The position numbers and the translations under genes were made by a program. A DNA stretch of 64,000 bases. Source: Aquanectria penicillioides. Taxonomy: Eukaryota; Ascomycota; Sordariomycetes; Hypocreales; Nectriaceae. Within the stretch, counting starts at the first letter, position 1, and the number at the start of each line of letters is the position of its first letter. The stretch is taken from assembly GCA_003415625.1 (NCBI GenBank), contig PYIU01000002.1, positions 4,092,001 to 4,156,000 on the forward strand, in the 5' to 3' direction. The notes under the pieces were generated by a model. That model was not told where the DNA came from. It saw only the letters and a list, made by a program, of their open reading frames with translations, and did no database searches. Positions 26,566-38,123 of the stretch are shown here, in pieces.

Positions 26566-27528
26566 TCATTCAACATTGTCTACTTTACCATTACTTGAGA
26601 AACTTGCCGTGCTAGTTCTCAGTTCTACGCAGGCCGCATCAGCAAGCGTTATAGCCGTCGGCTTCTCCAACCCGATCCGGAGTTGCCAGCCAGACTCATC
26701 AGGAGTTACGTTGCCAGTGGATGACAGGTGCTTGGTTATGTGTGACGCGAGCTCGGTTGCCAATGCCTCCAAGGTTTCGAATGATGACTTTGTCATGATC
26801 TATATAGAAAATGTTAGTATATTTGCCATTTCACCAAGTTGGGACTTCTCAACTCACGTCAACTACCACCGCCTCGAGAGGAGCATATCCGTCCTTGTCA
26901 TTTCCATATTTCTCGACGCCGATATTTTGCTACTACAATCTGCTTGGCCGTTCGCTCGTTGTCGTTGACTCCAATGAGCGTCGGCACTCTCAGTTCCTGC
27001 AGATTCAACGACAAGCCCCTCGATTGCATAGTTGAATCCTGAAAGACTGCCGATGCAGTGAGACTAACACCGCTCCCAGCAGGCGATGCCTTTGTCAAAA
27101 CAACGGAGACCGTGAGACGGCGGACAAAGCTCAGGTTCAGAAATGCACCTTTTTCGGTGCTCGTAGCTTGAGCACCCAAAGTGTCCAGGCCAGTGAGATC
27201 CGCCCAGATGCTACTCACCACCCCGTGTAGGGTTTTGGTTCGCCCTGTCCCGACTGAGACTCCAGGCGGCCCAGCGTAGCGAGGATAGCCTTGCTGAGTA
27301 GACCGTAGTGCACAGTGTCCGACGCAACCACGTCTCCCGATGAAGATGACCCGAAGGGTTGCGCAAGGGAGACCTCAGCGGACACGAGGATGGGCTGCGG
27401 CCGACCCGGCCGACCCCAAGCGTCTGTGGTCCCTGGATCGAAGATTGAAGGTCCCTCGCTCGAATAATTGCAGTGGGTTCCCCTTCGGCATTCTGAAGCT
27501 GCCAGGAGGTCTGGAGAGGGACGCCCAT
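26566..27528 (-). CDS. FolB-domain dihydroneopterin aldolase-like protein (three frame breaks)
   Basis: Dihydroneopterin aldolase makes 6-hydroxymethyl-dihydropterin for folate. Minus-strand exons: 27528-26858 and 26799-26566 (58-nt intron with ACTAAC branch). Seen: two FolB-like halves. The first has PILVSAEVSLAQPF and DTVHYGLLSKAILATLGR. The second has LRVPTLIGVNDNERTAKQ, APLEAVVVDIMTKSSFETLE and LRIGLEKPTAITLADAACVE, including the usual Glu of the IGVxxxER motif and the Lys of EKP. One base is missing near 27437 and one near 27219, and one extra base lies near 26939; together these give 301 residues. It carries no HPPK or DHPS domain, unlike the trifunctional fungal folate enzyme, so it may be a separate FolB paralog. 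The start at 27528 is the first ATG before family-like sequence; an upstream ATG at 27609 is in frame. Confidence 0.8.
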
Positions 27529-30500
27529 GGCTGTGCTGTTTGAGGTGTGAGATAGCGACGGAGGTATAATATGGACGGAACGTGACAGCTGCCCTCGGGT
27601 GCGATACACGCAATGCCTCGCAAGGTCTTTTGAGGGTGTTGGAGGATGTGTGTATACTGATTGGTGTCTGGCTTGACAGTTATCTGTGGCAGTTTGAAGT
27701 TGAGTTTCTTTGCGTGCACATCATCATACCTAAATAAACCTGAATAATTCTTATTTCGGCGGGGTAGTTTGGAGGCGCCGAACCCACAAATCGCAAATCA
27801 AGACGTTGGGAGAATTTGCGCAGAACGAATGACAGCAACAAATCAAAGTAGCACAAGGCATTGCGCCTAAACACTACAGGGATTGACCATTCACATCATC
27901 ATTTACATTACTGGGCTGCATGCAACACTTTGGTGTTTGACTTCTTGTCCAAGGTGGCTACCCTATACCAGAAAGATTCCCGGGTGTGCAGCTCAAGGAA
28001 CCTACTTGCACCCGCCCACCATGACCTACTCTGCCGATTTCATGCGCAATCTCGGTGCTGACTGCTTTTGGAGATTTCAATAGTTTGCTGACTCGCATAT
28101 AGTGGTTCCAAAGCTAGGAGGAGTTTGGACTTTATGATAAAGGACCTTGGTCGGCTACTGTTCTCACATGGAAACCATTGACATCTATCCGAGAAGTACA
28201 TCTGAATAGACTCATTGTGTATGTGCCCGCCCACCTTGAGAAGCGAGACTTGACAAAAGAAATAAGTAGCGCACTCCCGAGATCGTAAAAAAATCCTTCC
28301 CCCACCTCTAACACAATCCTTCCCACTACGACGGTTCGCAGGATTGTGCAGGCCTGACCTCATCCAGGGGAAAAGGGCCTGGCTTTGGCTGGCGGGATGG
28401 TGGTTGGCTCGAGCGCATTGCGTGGCTGCGCCATAGCACAGGGCCCTGGACACGGACTCTCGTGGACTTCGACACCCTTTTGTCGCCTCTCATACGAGGA
28501 AACGCGTGGTTTTCTTCCCGTCGAGCACCCAGCGCCGTTTCTGGAATGTTTCCCCTTGCGCACTGCAACCTCATCCTCCGGGCGCATTGGCCCGGGGAAG
28601 GGGAAGGACAGGAGGGGAGGCATGACTGAGTGGCTGTTGCTCAAGGGCTCTATGCACGCGGCCCTTCTTTTCCAACGACTCGGATGCTTGGACGGCCATT
28701 CGGAAGGACGCCGGGTCTGGGGGCTGTTGTTTCGACACCCTTGACTCAGGATTTTAATCCACCGAGCGAGGCCTTTAAGTCTGCTTCTATCATTGCCTGG
28801 GGGATTTCAGATAACAAAGGTGCTCAACCCACGTCCAGAAGCGGCAGGTCTGCAACATACTAGAACAAGAGGCGCCAGCTACAATGAATGCCTGCCTCAT
28901 TGCCCAACATTCCAGCATGGTGTAAAGTGTCAAACATCGTTCTTCAACCAACGCTGCAGGTCTGTAACTCCGACCAATTACTGGGTGGATCAGTTGAGTC
29001 CCTGGTTGATCGTCTGAGGACAAAAAGTGATCGGCCATAACCTAGCTCAACTGGCATGGCGAGGAAACGAACGCCCGGACAAAAACAAAAAAAACAAAAA
29101 AAAAAACAAGACGGGTTGATGCCGCTAGTTAAGCGACCTATGTAGCGAGGTCGTGAACCCGTCGTCAGTCTGATCATAGAGGTTGGTACGTGCAGCTCAG
29201 ACCGTGCAACGTAGTGGACCTTTCTAAATGACACCATCGTAGCCCAGCTCACCGCGACGGGCACGCTATGATGAGCAACAGTCTCTTCATGGACGACCTG
29301 ACTTCTAAATTTTGACACCTCCCCCGGCCGGCCTATCCTCACGGGATAAGAGCTGACCGTTGGTGGAACCTCGCGTAGACTGGTGCTCGATGTTGAACTC
29401 CACAGAGCCATGCTCTAGGTGACAGTCGATGCGGGCCCATGGAGATAATATTTTTTACTTTGACTTACCTTACGCAGGGCTGCATTCTGCAGTCGATCAT
29501 GGAGACTGGAAAAGAAAAAAAACTTGCTCGCTTGATGGTCCCATCGGAGTTGTTCCAAGTATGAGAACTGTTCTCCGGTGGCTGCAAGGTTTGGTTTTTC
29601 CAGCGTCCAGCCTTCCTGCCTTAGCTCCATGGGAACCACCCACCTTGGAGCCGGACGTGGAGGGGAAACGGTGCCCTGGGACTATCCTGTCTTGGAATAG
29701 ATGGTTGGTTGGTGAGGGGAAAGAAGGGAAAGGGAATGAATCTCAAGAAAACCCAAAGACACAGGGGATACCAGGCTCATTCCCCTTGAGTTGGACGCCA
29801 GTGCCATGGTTGCAGGCCCACTTGTCTGTGGCCTCGCAAGGGTTAGATGCAAGGAGTTTTTGCGCAGTGTTGACGATCTTTGGAGCCGGCGGAGAAAGAA
29901 ACCGTGGGGATCCATAGCCAGGCACAAGGGGCAGGCAAGAGCTAATCGCCTGAATGAAGAAAAGGCCTGGGACGATCGTGGTGAAGTATTTCGGGGTTGA
30001 CCCGAATGAAGCTAGTATCCCGCCTTAGCCTGGTTGGTTCACCCTGGCCTTGCCGAACCCGCCTGAGTCGGAAACCAGGCAAACTGCAAATACCTGGGAT
30101 GTGATGGTGATGGACGAGGTGGCCCTGCTTGAGCATCGATTTTCCCCAAGGGCCGTTCGTCCCGACAAATGCCCGTCGTTTCAACCATGACATGGCGGAA
30201 TGAACGGACCTGAATACCCTAGGCTAAATTCACATCTGCGCCTTGGATGGATGACATAAATGAAATCGCATGAAGAACGGCGGTCCAGGCCTGGCGATTA
30301 ACCTGTCCAAGTTCAGATGGAATCGCCAACTTGACAAGTTACTCCGTGGTTTAGTCCTAAGTTGTGCCCGTCCCGAAATTTGACGGCTGTTCTCTTGACA
30401 AGGCTTTGTATGAGAACCATCTCCGCGTTTTCGCTTCGTCTAGCTGGAGATTGAATCTCGATGAAGTGTCCCAAGGCCCCATGAGGCCCACGCGAAAGCT

Positions 30501-32048
30501 AGCTCAGCAGAGATGATCGTACCGAACCATCCCTACGGATATGGGTTGCCCAGCCCCAGTTATGGAATCACAAAATGGTCCGTAATGTCTCCGAGTGTCA
30601 AAGTAAGTTCGACTACTGGAGCCCCTGGTGTAGGAACTCATCGGCACGTATGGGCGCCGAGCGTCGAGCATTCGAGGCTTTGGACGAGCAAGAATGTGGA
30701 AAGAAGACTGTAGCCTCACTTGCCGTTTCAGACCGGCTGTACCCGAGTTCGCTTTGCCCCCGGCGTATCGGGGAATGGGACAAAAGAGGCAAAAGAGGCA
30801 ATGTGATGGCCCAACTTTACGTATCTTTGCGTCAACAGGCCGAGACCCCCGGTCTAAGGTGAGACCAGGGGAAACCTACTGTTGGCTCCGGGGCTCCAGG
30901 ACTATTGTAACCACACCAAAGGTATTAGCGTGCCAAATTAGAGGAACAGTTCCGACCAACTTGTGCCCAGACGATGCAAATCCACCTTCTTGGCTTCATT
31001 ATGGTTCGTGTCAGTTCGGTCCCATCCGGCGTTTTTTGCCTCAAGAGTGTCGGGGCCCTGGATCACCACCTCTGACAACAGCAATTACCATGAGGACGAG
31101 GGGTTCCGTCATACCTGAGGGGTTGCATTCCGCTGTATCGGTGTAACAACCTGATCGCATCAAACCTGCCTGTTACTCATATGCTGGTTGAGAGGCAGAG
31201 AAGATAGTGGTTACGCGGCTATCATATAACCTCTTTGACGTACCTTTCGAAAGACCAGCCAAGTTAGTCACAACTAGTATAGTTTGACGTATTTCAGCCT
31301 CAACTCAAGAGTGACATTTTCCCGACTTCCCGGAATGGACTTTTGGTCCGTCCCAACATATTCTCCCAATAGATCCCTACGCCAGCCATTTCCGTCCTGG
31401 GGACTTCGTAAAAGGCCTGAGATAGTTGCAGCCACCAAGTTGAGGGCGTGTAACGCATCTCAATAAAAAGGGAAGGAAGAGATGGCTGTCTTCCTGGGCT
31501 CGGGGAAGCGGGACAGTGTGGCACAACTTCATAAGTCTGGGCGATTGTGTTTCACATGTTTGAAGATAATTCTTCCGAACATGCTAACGCCGAGCTTGCG
31601 GGAGACGATGGCTAACCTAGCCAAAATCAGAATGCGGGGAAGAGATTGAGATGCAGACTTTGCAGATGAATTCGACATGGGATCATATCGAACCTGGGGA
31701 AGCTGCAATCCATCCTTGACACCTGTCCCTGGACCAGCTTCCTCAACCAAGGTGATGTGAAGATTCTCTTGCACGGAGTAAAGGAACCCAGACTTGGGCT
31801 TTCTCCGCACCCAGGCTGGGTCGAACTCGGTGACGAATCCACACAGACCAGCCATGGAACAGACAGAGCGTCGCACTCGGCCAAGCAGATTACTTGATGG
31901 TGAATGGCAACGGCGGAATAACATCTGCCGTGCCAGGGCATGCAGCGAAGGACCGAAAGAAGAAGAAAAATTTCACCAACCCGAAGTGTAGTGGAGGGTG
32001 GCTGGACGGATGTTGGACCTGGGAATGTAATGGTGGTGACAGGGTTTA

Positions 32049-32049
<1 letters not shown>

Positions 32050-32077
<28 letters not shown>
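32050..32077. repeat. (GT)n microsatellite
   Basis: About 14 GT units in gene-free DNA. Confidence 0.9.
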
Positions 32078-32081
<4 letters not shown>

Positions 32082-33886
32082 TGTTGTGTATGCGTGTGTA
32101 TGTATGCGGATGTAAGGCACCTTGCACATCTGTGTGGCAAGGGACTGGCCGAGTGATTATGTTGGTGTGGTCTAAATTTCAACATCATGCCACAACCTTG
32201 CGGCTCCGGATGCGATAGATCAGACATTGATGCTGCGCATGATGGGTTTGATAGACAATAATGTGACAGGTGTCAGCTCGTGTCTCGGGACCGGAGCAAA
32301 ATAAAAAGACGACGGCAGTCACTGGTGGCAGCCGAAGTTGGTGTCCAATGGCACTCGGTTGGTTCAAAGCTCGTCGGTAGGCGCTTTAACATTATTTCCT
32401 TGCTGATAGACAAAGCTCGCTTGGTGGCCCCCCTCCCGAGCATTCTTGGATGTTATTCCGGCGTGCAACACCAATTGGATAGAGCATGATGGCGACGAAA
32501 GTTCCCATGTTGACTCGAAGCCAGGCCTGGGCCCATGTTTGTTGTGCAGGTTCGCAGTTGAAAGGTGTTGGTGAGACGAAATTACCAGTGCAATGGAGGG
32601 GGCAGACTCTTGCCCTGACTGGATCTGTGGAAATTGATCGCCTGCGTGCATGCTCAACGACCAAAGAGGCAAATCAGAGGCCACGACATGGTACTCAGAA
32701 GAAAGGATTTGATGTTTCCCAGTGGCAAGTCCAAACACAAGCTCGATTGGGCAGACGCATCGGGACCAGGGGGTGGTTTACTGCCAACTACTCCGTACAC
32801 GCAGCGAGCATGGACATGGGGCATGGCGATTGTGACCAGGGCCGTTGTGGGCTTGGCCGGGGTGACGAGGGTGCAATTGTTGTGGAGAAGGAGGGGAAGA
32901 AGGGCCGAGAGGCCACTCATGACGCCGGGACGCGTTCTGGCCGTCTGGAAGGCTTCATGGGGCTGAGCGAATGACTCCTTAGCAAACGGAGCCGACAGTG
33001 GGCGAAGGTGGACAGAGGCTGATGGACGAGTGTGACTGGCCCAGGAGCAACGCGCTGTGCGCTGAGGTTCAATATCTCCAGCCTCAACAGAGGTCAATAT
33101 TGGCGCTCGCGTGCCTGTCACCAACTGTCACAGTTGCTTTTTCACCAGTCACCGTTAAGCTGTCACCACCATGGGCTGGATTTCCAGGAATAGCGTGCAC
33201 CTGGGAGCAGCTAGCAGCTAGCAGCCAGGAGCCAGCAGCCAGCCACGCGGCGGACGCCAAGATGGGTGTGATAGCCTTCAAAGCGACTAAGCACCAGCGG
33301 GATGGGCGTCTTTAGCCGGCTACCCAGGCCGGGGGCTATTACTACAGACATCGGGGTGAGCAAGGGTGCATTGTGATGGGCCTGCTGCTGAGATGCACGA
33401 TGGCGAAGATGGCGAAGAAGGCGACGATTACCCTCCCTCGTTGTGTGACTCGAGGGCCTTGGGATAGGTATTGGTATAGGCGCGAATTCTTGAATCAAAC
33501 TGGTGGATTCACCCACCGAATGTTTGGCCCTGTTATCATGGCAATGGTATACCTGATGAGGGATTGGCTTGGTCTGGTGACCACGAGGACAACGCCTTAA
33601 ACAGAACCGACAAGATCGAAATGCGAGGAGACTGGTTAGCCCACAACGACGGCCTCAGGCGGTAGACCGCGCCCATAACGCCATTTCTGCAAAACTACAC
33701 ACTTCCAAGGCTCAGGGATGAAGGATGTTGAATATTTGGGAATAGGCGGAGAAATGGTGGCATTCGATCGCCTCAGCCCTAGGGGACGGGAGGATGCCGA
33801 AAGCAGCTGGGTCCCCGTGGCACTTTCATTGTTTCTTGCTCCTCCAAAAGCCCAACAGCAATCCGTTCACTGCCGCGATTGCACGG

Positions 33887-33961
33887 CGATTAATTAATGA
33901 GGTAGTACCTATGCAACACTTGCCTGATGGACCGCTAATAAGGCAGTCGATTAATTAATCG
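33887..33961. repeat. Paired CGATTAATTAAT elements
   Basis: CGATTAATTAAT at 33887-33898 recurs at 33948-33961, where it extends to the perfect palindrome CGATTAATTAATCG. Copies are 61 bases apart. Could be a binding site pair or chance. Confidence 0.6.
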
Positions 33962-35818
33962 CTACGGCTGGAACCAAAGTTTGGCGGTGCTTTGACCGTG
34001 ACCGTGCCCGTGCCCCCGTGGGACAAAACGCTCAGCTCAGGGAGCCCATGCAACTTCTCGCCACCGAAGACCATGGCGAAACTCGTATTACAGGCGGCAC
34101 TGAATAATGCCGCGGGGTTGCGTTATTCAACACCCACTGACTTCAGCAAGAAGGCTCTGTTATCTCTTGTAATCCTTCACCGTTGCGCAGGGATTAGCGA
34201 TACCTTGGTTCCTAACGTCAATTTTTGTTTCCTCCGAGAGGTCTACAGATAGCACTGATCGAGCAAGACGATGGACTTGTTTCCCAAGCCCACTACCGCT
34301 CGGATACTTTGTTACGCTTAGATGGAGTCCGCCTAGAATACCTAGTTCACCGTCAGTGGTGCGACATGTCATGGCGAGCCCGACCGGCCGACGACTCACC
34401 CATATCCGTTCTGCCCAGTGCTCCCTCTCCCCCGATAAAATAACGCGGCGGCGGATCTTGGGCGGACACTCTCCCTGGTGAAACAGCGTCGGGACAACAT
34501 AGTGGCGGGAAGGAGTTGACAATGGAGATAGAGAAATTCCTTCGTCTCCGCTAACCCACATACGTACATATCATGAGGCCGTCATGTCTGACAAAAAAGC
34601 ATGTTGATGGATCCCTCTCAACGGCTCAAAAGCAGTGGATCGATGGCTTGGGGCACCACCCCGCCACCGCCCGAACACCGCCATCGGAGGTGCATTGGAC
34701 TGCTGCTAGTGAGCGGCATGTCCGCCGGAGGTCATGTATGCGATTTAAACACCTACAGGTACAAGCCACCTTCTGACGACCTGCTGCACGGCTTTCCCGC
34801 TCTCTCCACTGGTCTCCATCTGCACCTGCACACGCAAGCCGAGTCGGTCGTCATTCTTCAAGCTCGAGTTCGAAGCAACGTTGGCCAACCCAACGGAAGC
34901 TTGGCGAGCACCGAGGTGGCACCGTCCAGGCACCGCGCTCTCCTAGCTCGCAACGCGGACGTATCAGTGAACGTTGAGCAGGTAGACATTTCCCGTTCCT
35001 GTGAGAAGGCTAGATCCCGCACCTTGGTTGGTGGCTCAATATGAGCTTCTTTCTCACGGCGGGTAGGGCTCCCCATAACCTTGGGTTCATCTGTGCGACG
35101 GCGGGCCAGGATTGCCCACTCGAGAGGTGCTCCAGTAGGGACGGTAGCCTTCCCTCGTGTTACGAGCCCGCGGGCCCCCCGATCAGGGCCCTCGACAAAC
35201 CACCGACCTGATACCTACAGCACCAATCTACCACTCAGGTTGAGGGACTCGTGGGTTGAGTGACCTCACTCACATCTGAGAGCTAGGGTCTGGGGTTGAG
35301 AGGCCTTGCCTTGCTCTCGGAGTCAGAGCGGCAGGGGAGTGGTCCTGGTAAAAGGGTACCCACACGTCTTTCTGCCAGCCTGGGAAAGGCCTCCTCCACT
35401 CGAAAACCTCCGGCTCTCTTCGACCTCGCCTCTTCCCCTGGCATTAGATCCCTCTCACCCTTGTCCACCGAGCCCCGGCAGCACACCAGGTCTGTCATGG
35501 TGCGCGACGCGGCGGTGGGTCGCTCCATGCCCCTGCCATCCCTGCTGTTTGGCTCTTCCCCTCCTCCCCGCTACTTTTGTCGACTCTCCCGATGGGCGTC
35601 CTCTCGTCATCACCGACAGGCCAAGCCCCAATGACAAGACACAACCGTCGAGCCATCGGGGCTTGCAACACCAGAACCCGGAAGAAGGTGTCGACTTGGC
35701 CGCCTATACCAGCCCCATTGGTCCAAGCGCAAAGGTCCCCGGTCCTTGTGCCATACCCGACCTAGGGCTCTCGGCCCATGTCGACACGGCCCCAAGTGGA
35801 TGGGAGAGAAGCTGCAAG

Positions 35819-36487
35819 ATGCAGAGAAAGTCTTTGCTTTCCAGTATTACAGGGGTGGCGACAGGACCCAGGACGCACCTCCGCCTCCACTCTCGCCTTG
35901 AGCGTTGTGGTAGGTGCGAGCGCTGGTGTGGGATGCCCATCCATCCAATCTCTATCCATCTAGGTTGCTTTATATGTCCTGTGTGCCCTCCGTCCACGCG
36001 CGTGGTCCCCGTCCATGCTCACCAACTATTGTTTAACCTTTGTATCTTCCACCTCGCTCACGGCGCCGTCCTCTTAATTCTATCCTCGCTCGGAACGTAC
36101 TGTTCCTTTCCTTGTGTAATATCCTACCGGCCACAACATATTCCTCCCGTTCTCCCCGTTTCTCGCCTGGAGTTCCTACTATTTCCTGACATCGCTTGCT
36201 GGTACACCGTCTCGGCCTTTCCGATTGATTCATCCCATTCGAATCCCACCCGCAAAGTATTCCCTTTTGCGATCTTCTACCTATTAGAGACACACCAAAG
36301 GCATCTCGTCTCCAATTCCACTCTCTTGAACCCATCGACGCCACACCCGTCTCTTGCGACTTTTTCGATTACATCGTCATCTTCCTTACACGAAACAGGG
36401 AGAGTTCCTCACTTGACTGGCGCCCGTTGCGCCCTGATTCTCACCCCTGGCATTATCGAACTGTCACTATCCCTTGATTCACCATGA
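35819..36487 (+). other. Long upstream open frame overlapping the receptor start (ATGA)
   Basis: From ATG 35819 a 222-codon frame runs to TGA 36485-36487, which overlaps the receptor ATG 36484-36486 as ATGA. The composition (Ser/Pro/Cys/His-rich from C/T-rich DNA) is like translated leader and no family is recognised, so a real protein is unlikely; an upstream-ORF effect on translation is possible. Confidence 0.2.
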
Positions 36488-38123
36488 CGAACACATCTGG
36501 GGTCAATCTGTGCCCCGAGCCCTTCTACGATGCTACCTTGTTTACCGACACAGGCGGATGTAAGAATTTGAAACTTAGGGTCTGCCTTGCACCCGTGGCT
36601 AACAATTCCTCTAGTTGTTGATGGACGGCTTTGCCAATCTGTGGGCAAGTTGCAATGTTGTTTGCCTTGCCCTATGACGGACTGGGTCTATCCCGACTAC
36701 TTCCAGACCTTGACAGCCGTTGCAAATTGGGTTGCTCTCGCTAGTGTGATATGCTGCCTCTTCCTTTTGGTCTCTTGGGCGTTCCTCCCAACTGACAAGA
36801 CCAATCGCCACTACTTGAGCATCTGTCTCACTATTGCTGTGCTGTTGATGAATGTAAGTCGTACTTACTTTCGAATGCTACCTACCATTTGAACGGCAGT
36901 GACTAACAAACCGCAGCTTGGATTTGTTATCCCCCTGGCGGCTCAACCTGATCAATGCTACAACACAATTACACCTCATAGCATGAAGACCAGCAAAGTC
37001 TGTGGTGCCTCCGGATCGTTTCTCCTCCTGGGCGGTTGGGCGGGTGTCATGTGGGCATTTTTGCGCTCTCTCTCCCTTCACCTCCAGATCTGTTGGCAAG
37101 TTTTGGTCGGCCGCAGCTTCATGATCTTCGCACAGGCGGCAGGGTGGGGCGTCCCTATCTTGGGCATCATCCTGGCTCTTGTTTTCAGCGGACTTTCGTT
37201 CCGTTTCGGTGCGACCTGCCATATCAACCACGAGAACAGCTTGGCCGATTTCTGGATTCCACTCTTGCTCTTCGCAGGCCTGACTGTCATCATCACTTTT
37301 GCGACATTTGGCTACTGTATCAAGGTTTACCTAGCCTCTTTGTCTGACAGCAGCGCTTCATCCGAAGGATCTAGTCTGCCTACCTACACTAACAGTGTCA
37401 AGACTATGTCTCCTCGACAAGCCTACCGCCGTGTGCGCCGCGTTATTTCTCTTCAGTGGCGAGGAATTGCTATTGTTCTCATCATCATCGCCGATGTCAT
37501 TTTCTTCTCCGTCATTTTCGTCTTCCAGGACAACGTCGTTCAGTCCGTCACCCACGACCCCAAAGTGGGCGAGGATTGGGTTCTCTGTCTCATTGGCGCG
37601 TCCGGAGACAAGAACAAATGTCTAAGTGAAGCAAGCTCTCTGGTCATCAACGAAGCAACTGTCACAGCAGTTCTACTTCTTCTTGCCGTATGTGTCTGTC
37701 TCTTGCGATTGCTTGATCATTGCTAACTGGGCCATAGCTGAATGGCGTCTGGCTCCTCTTCCTGCTTGGACGATGGTCCATGGTTACAGGATGGCTTGAC
37801 CTTGTCAAGTCACCCTTCACCCGAAACAAGAAAGAATTCGTATCGGTCGATGCTCGAACCGAAATCGTTAAGAAAGATACACGTTCGTACGAGATGCTCT
37901 CGCGAGATTCGAGCGCTGTGGTAACACCCGTTTCTCCAGTGAAAATTGCCGACGATGGACGAAGAACCCCCGACTATTTCGGACGAACCGCCCGCTACCA
38001 TGCACCGGCACGGTCATTTTCCAGCCCTCGACCTCCCGGACAGCTTCTTGGGACGCCGAGGAGACATACGCCACACCGAATCCCTATAATGAAATGAACC
38101 CGCTCGGCATGAACCGAACATGA
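36484..38123 (+). CDS. Frizzled/Smoothened-like seven-transmembrane receptor (one frame break)
   Basis: Member of the fungal receptor group resembling the Frizzled/Smoothened membrane region without the large extracellular Cys-rich domain; ligand and partners unknown. Exons: 36484-36559, 36615-36853, 36917-37687, 37738-38123 (introns 55, 63 and 50 nt). Seen: a short Cys-rich ectodomain (NLCPEPFYDATLF, QCCLPCPMTDWVYP), then seven hydrophobic helices (e.g. ASVICCLFLLVSWAFLP, CLTIAVLLMNLGFVIPLA, SFLLLGGWAGVMWAFLRS, GWGVPILGIILALVFSGLSF, WIPLLLFAGLTVIITFATFG), family motifs RHYLSICLT and SFRFGATCHIN, then a cytoplasmic tail. In the tail one base is missing near 38025 (CCCC to CCC). The restored frame ends DAEETYATPNPYNEMNPLGM-NRT at 38123, about 490 residues; unrepaired it ends at 38097. 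Confidence 0.88.

Larger units (their letters stand above)
27529..36483. other. 9-kb gene-poor interval
   Basis: The longest gap in the window. I read both strands, allowing for the frame breaks seen elsewhere, and found no family motif, tRNA or transposon. Content is ordinary mixed-composition DNA with an A-rich run (29083-29107), a GT repeat (32050), TGTCAC and AGCAGC-type short repeats (33115-33245) and paired palindromes (33887-33961). The last 1.2 kb, up to 36483, is C/T-rich and is probably the receptor gene's promoter and long leader. Confidence 0.4.

Noticed and set aside
35306..35818. Extension of the receptor-leader frame upstream to a 393-codon frame
   Set aside because: It has no ATG before 35819, starts only at TTG, and translates C/T-rich leader.
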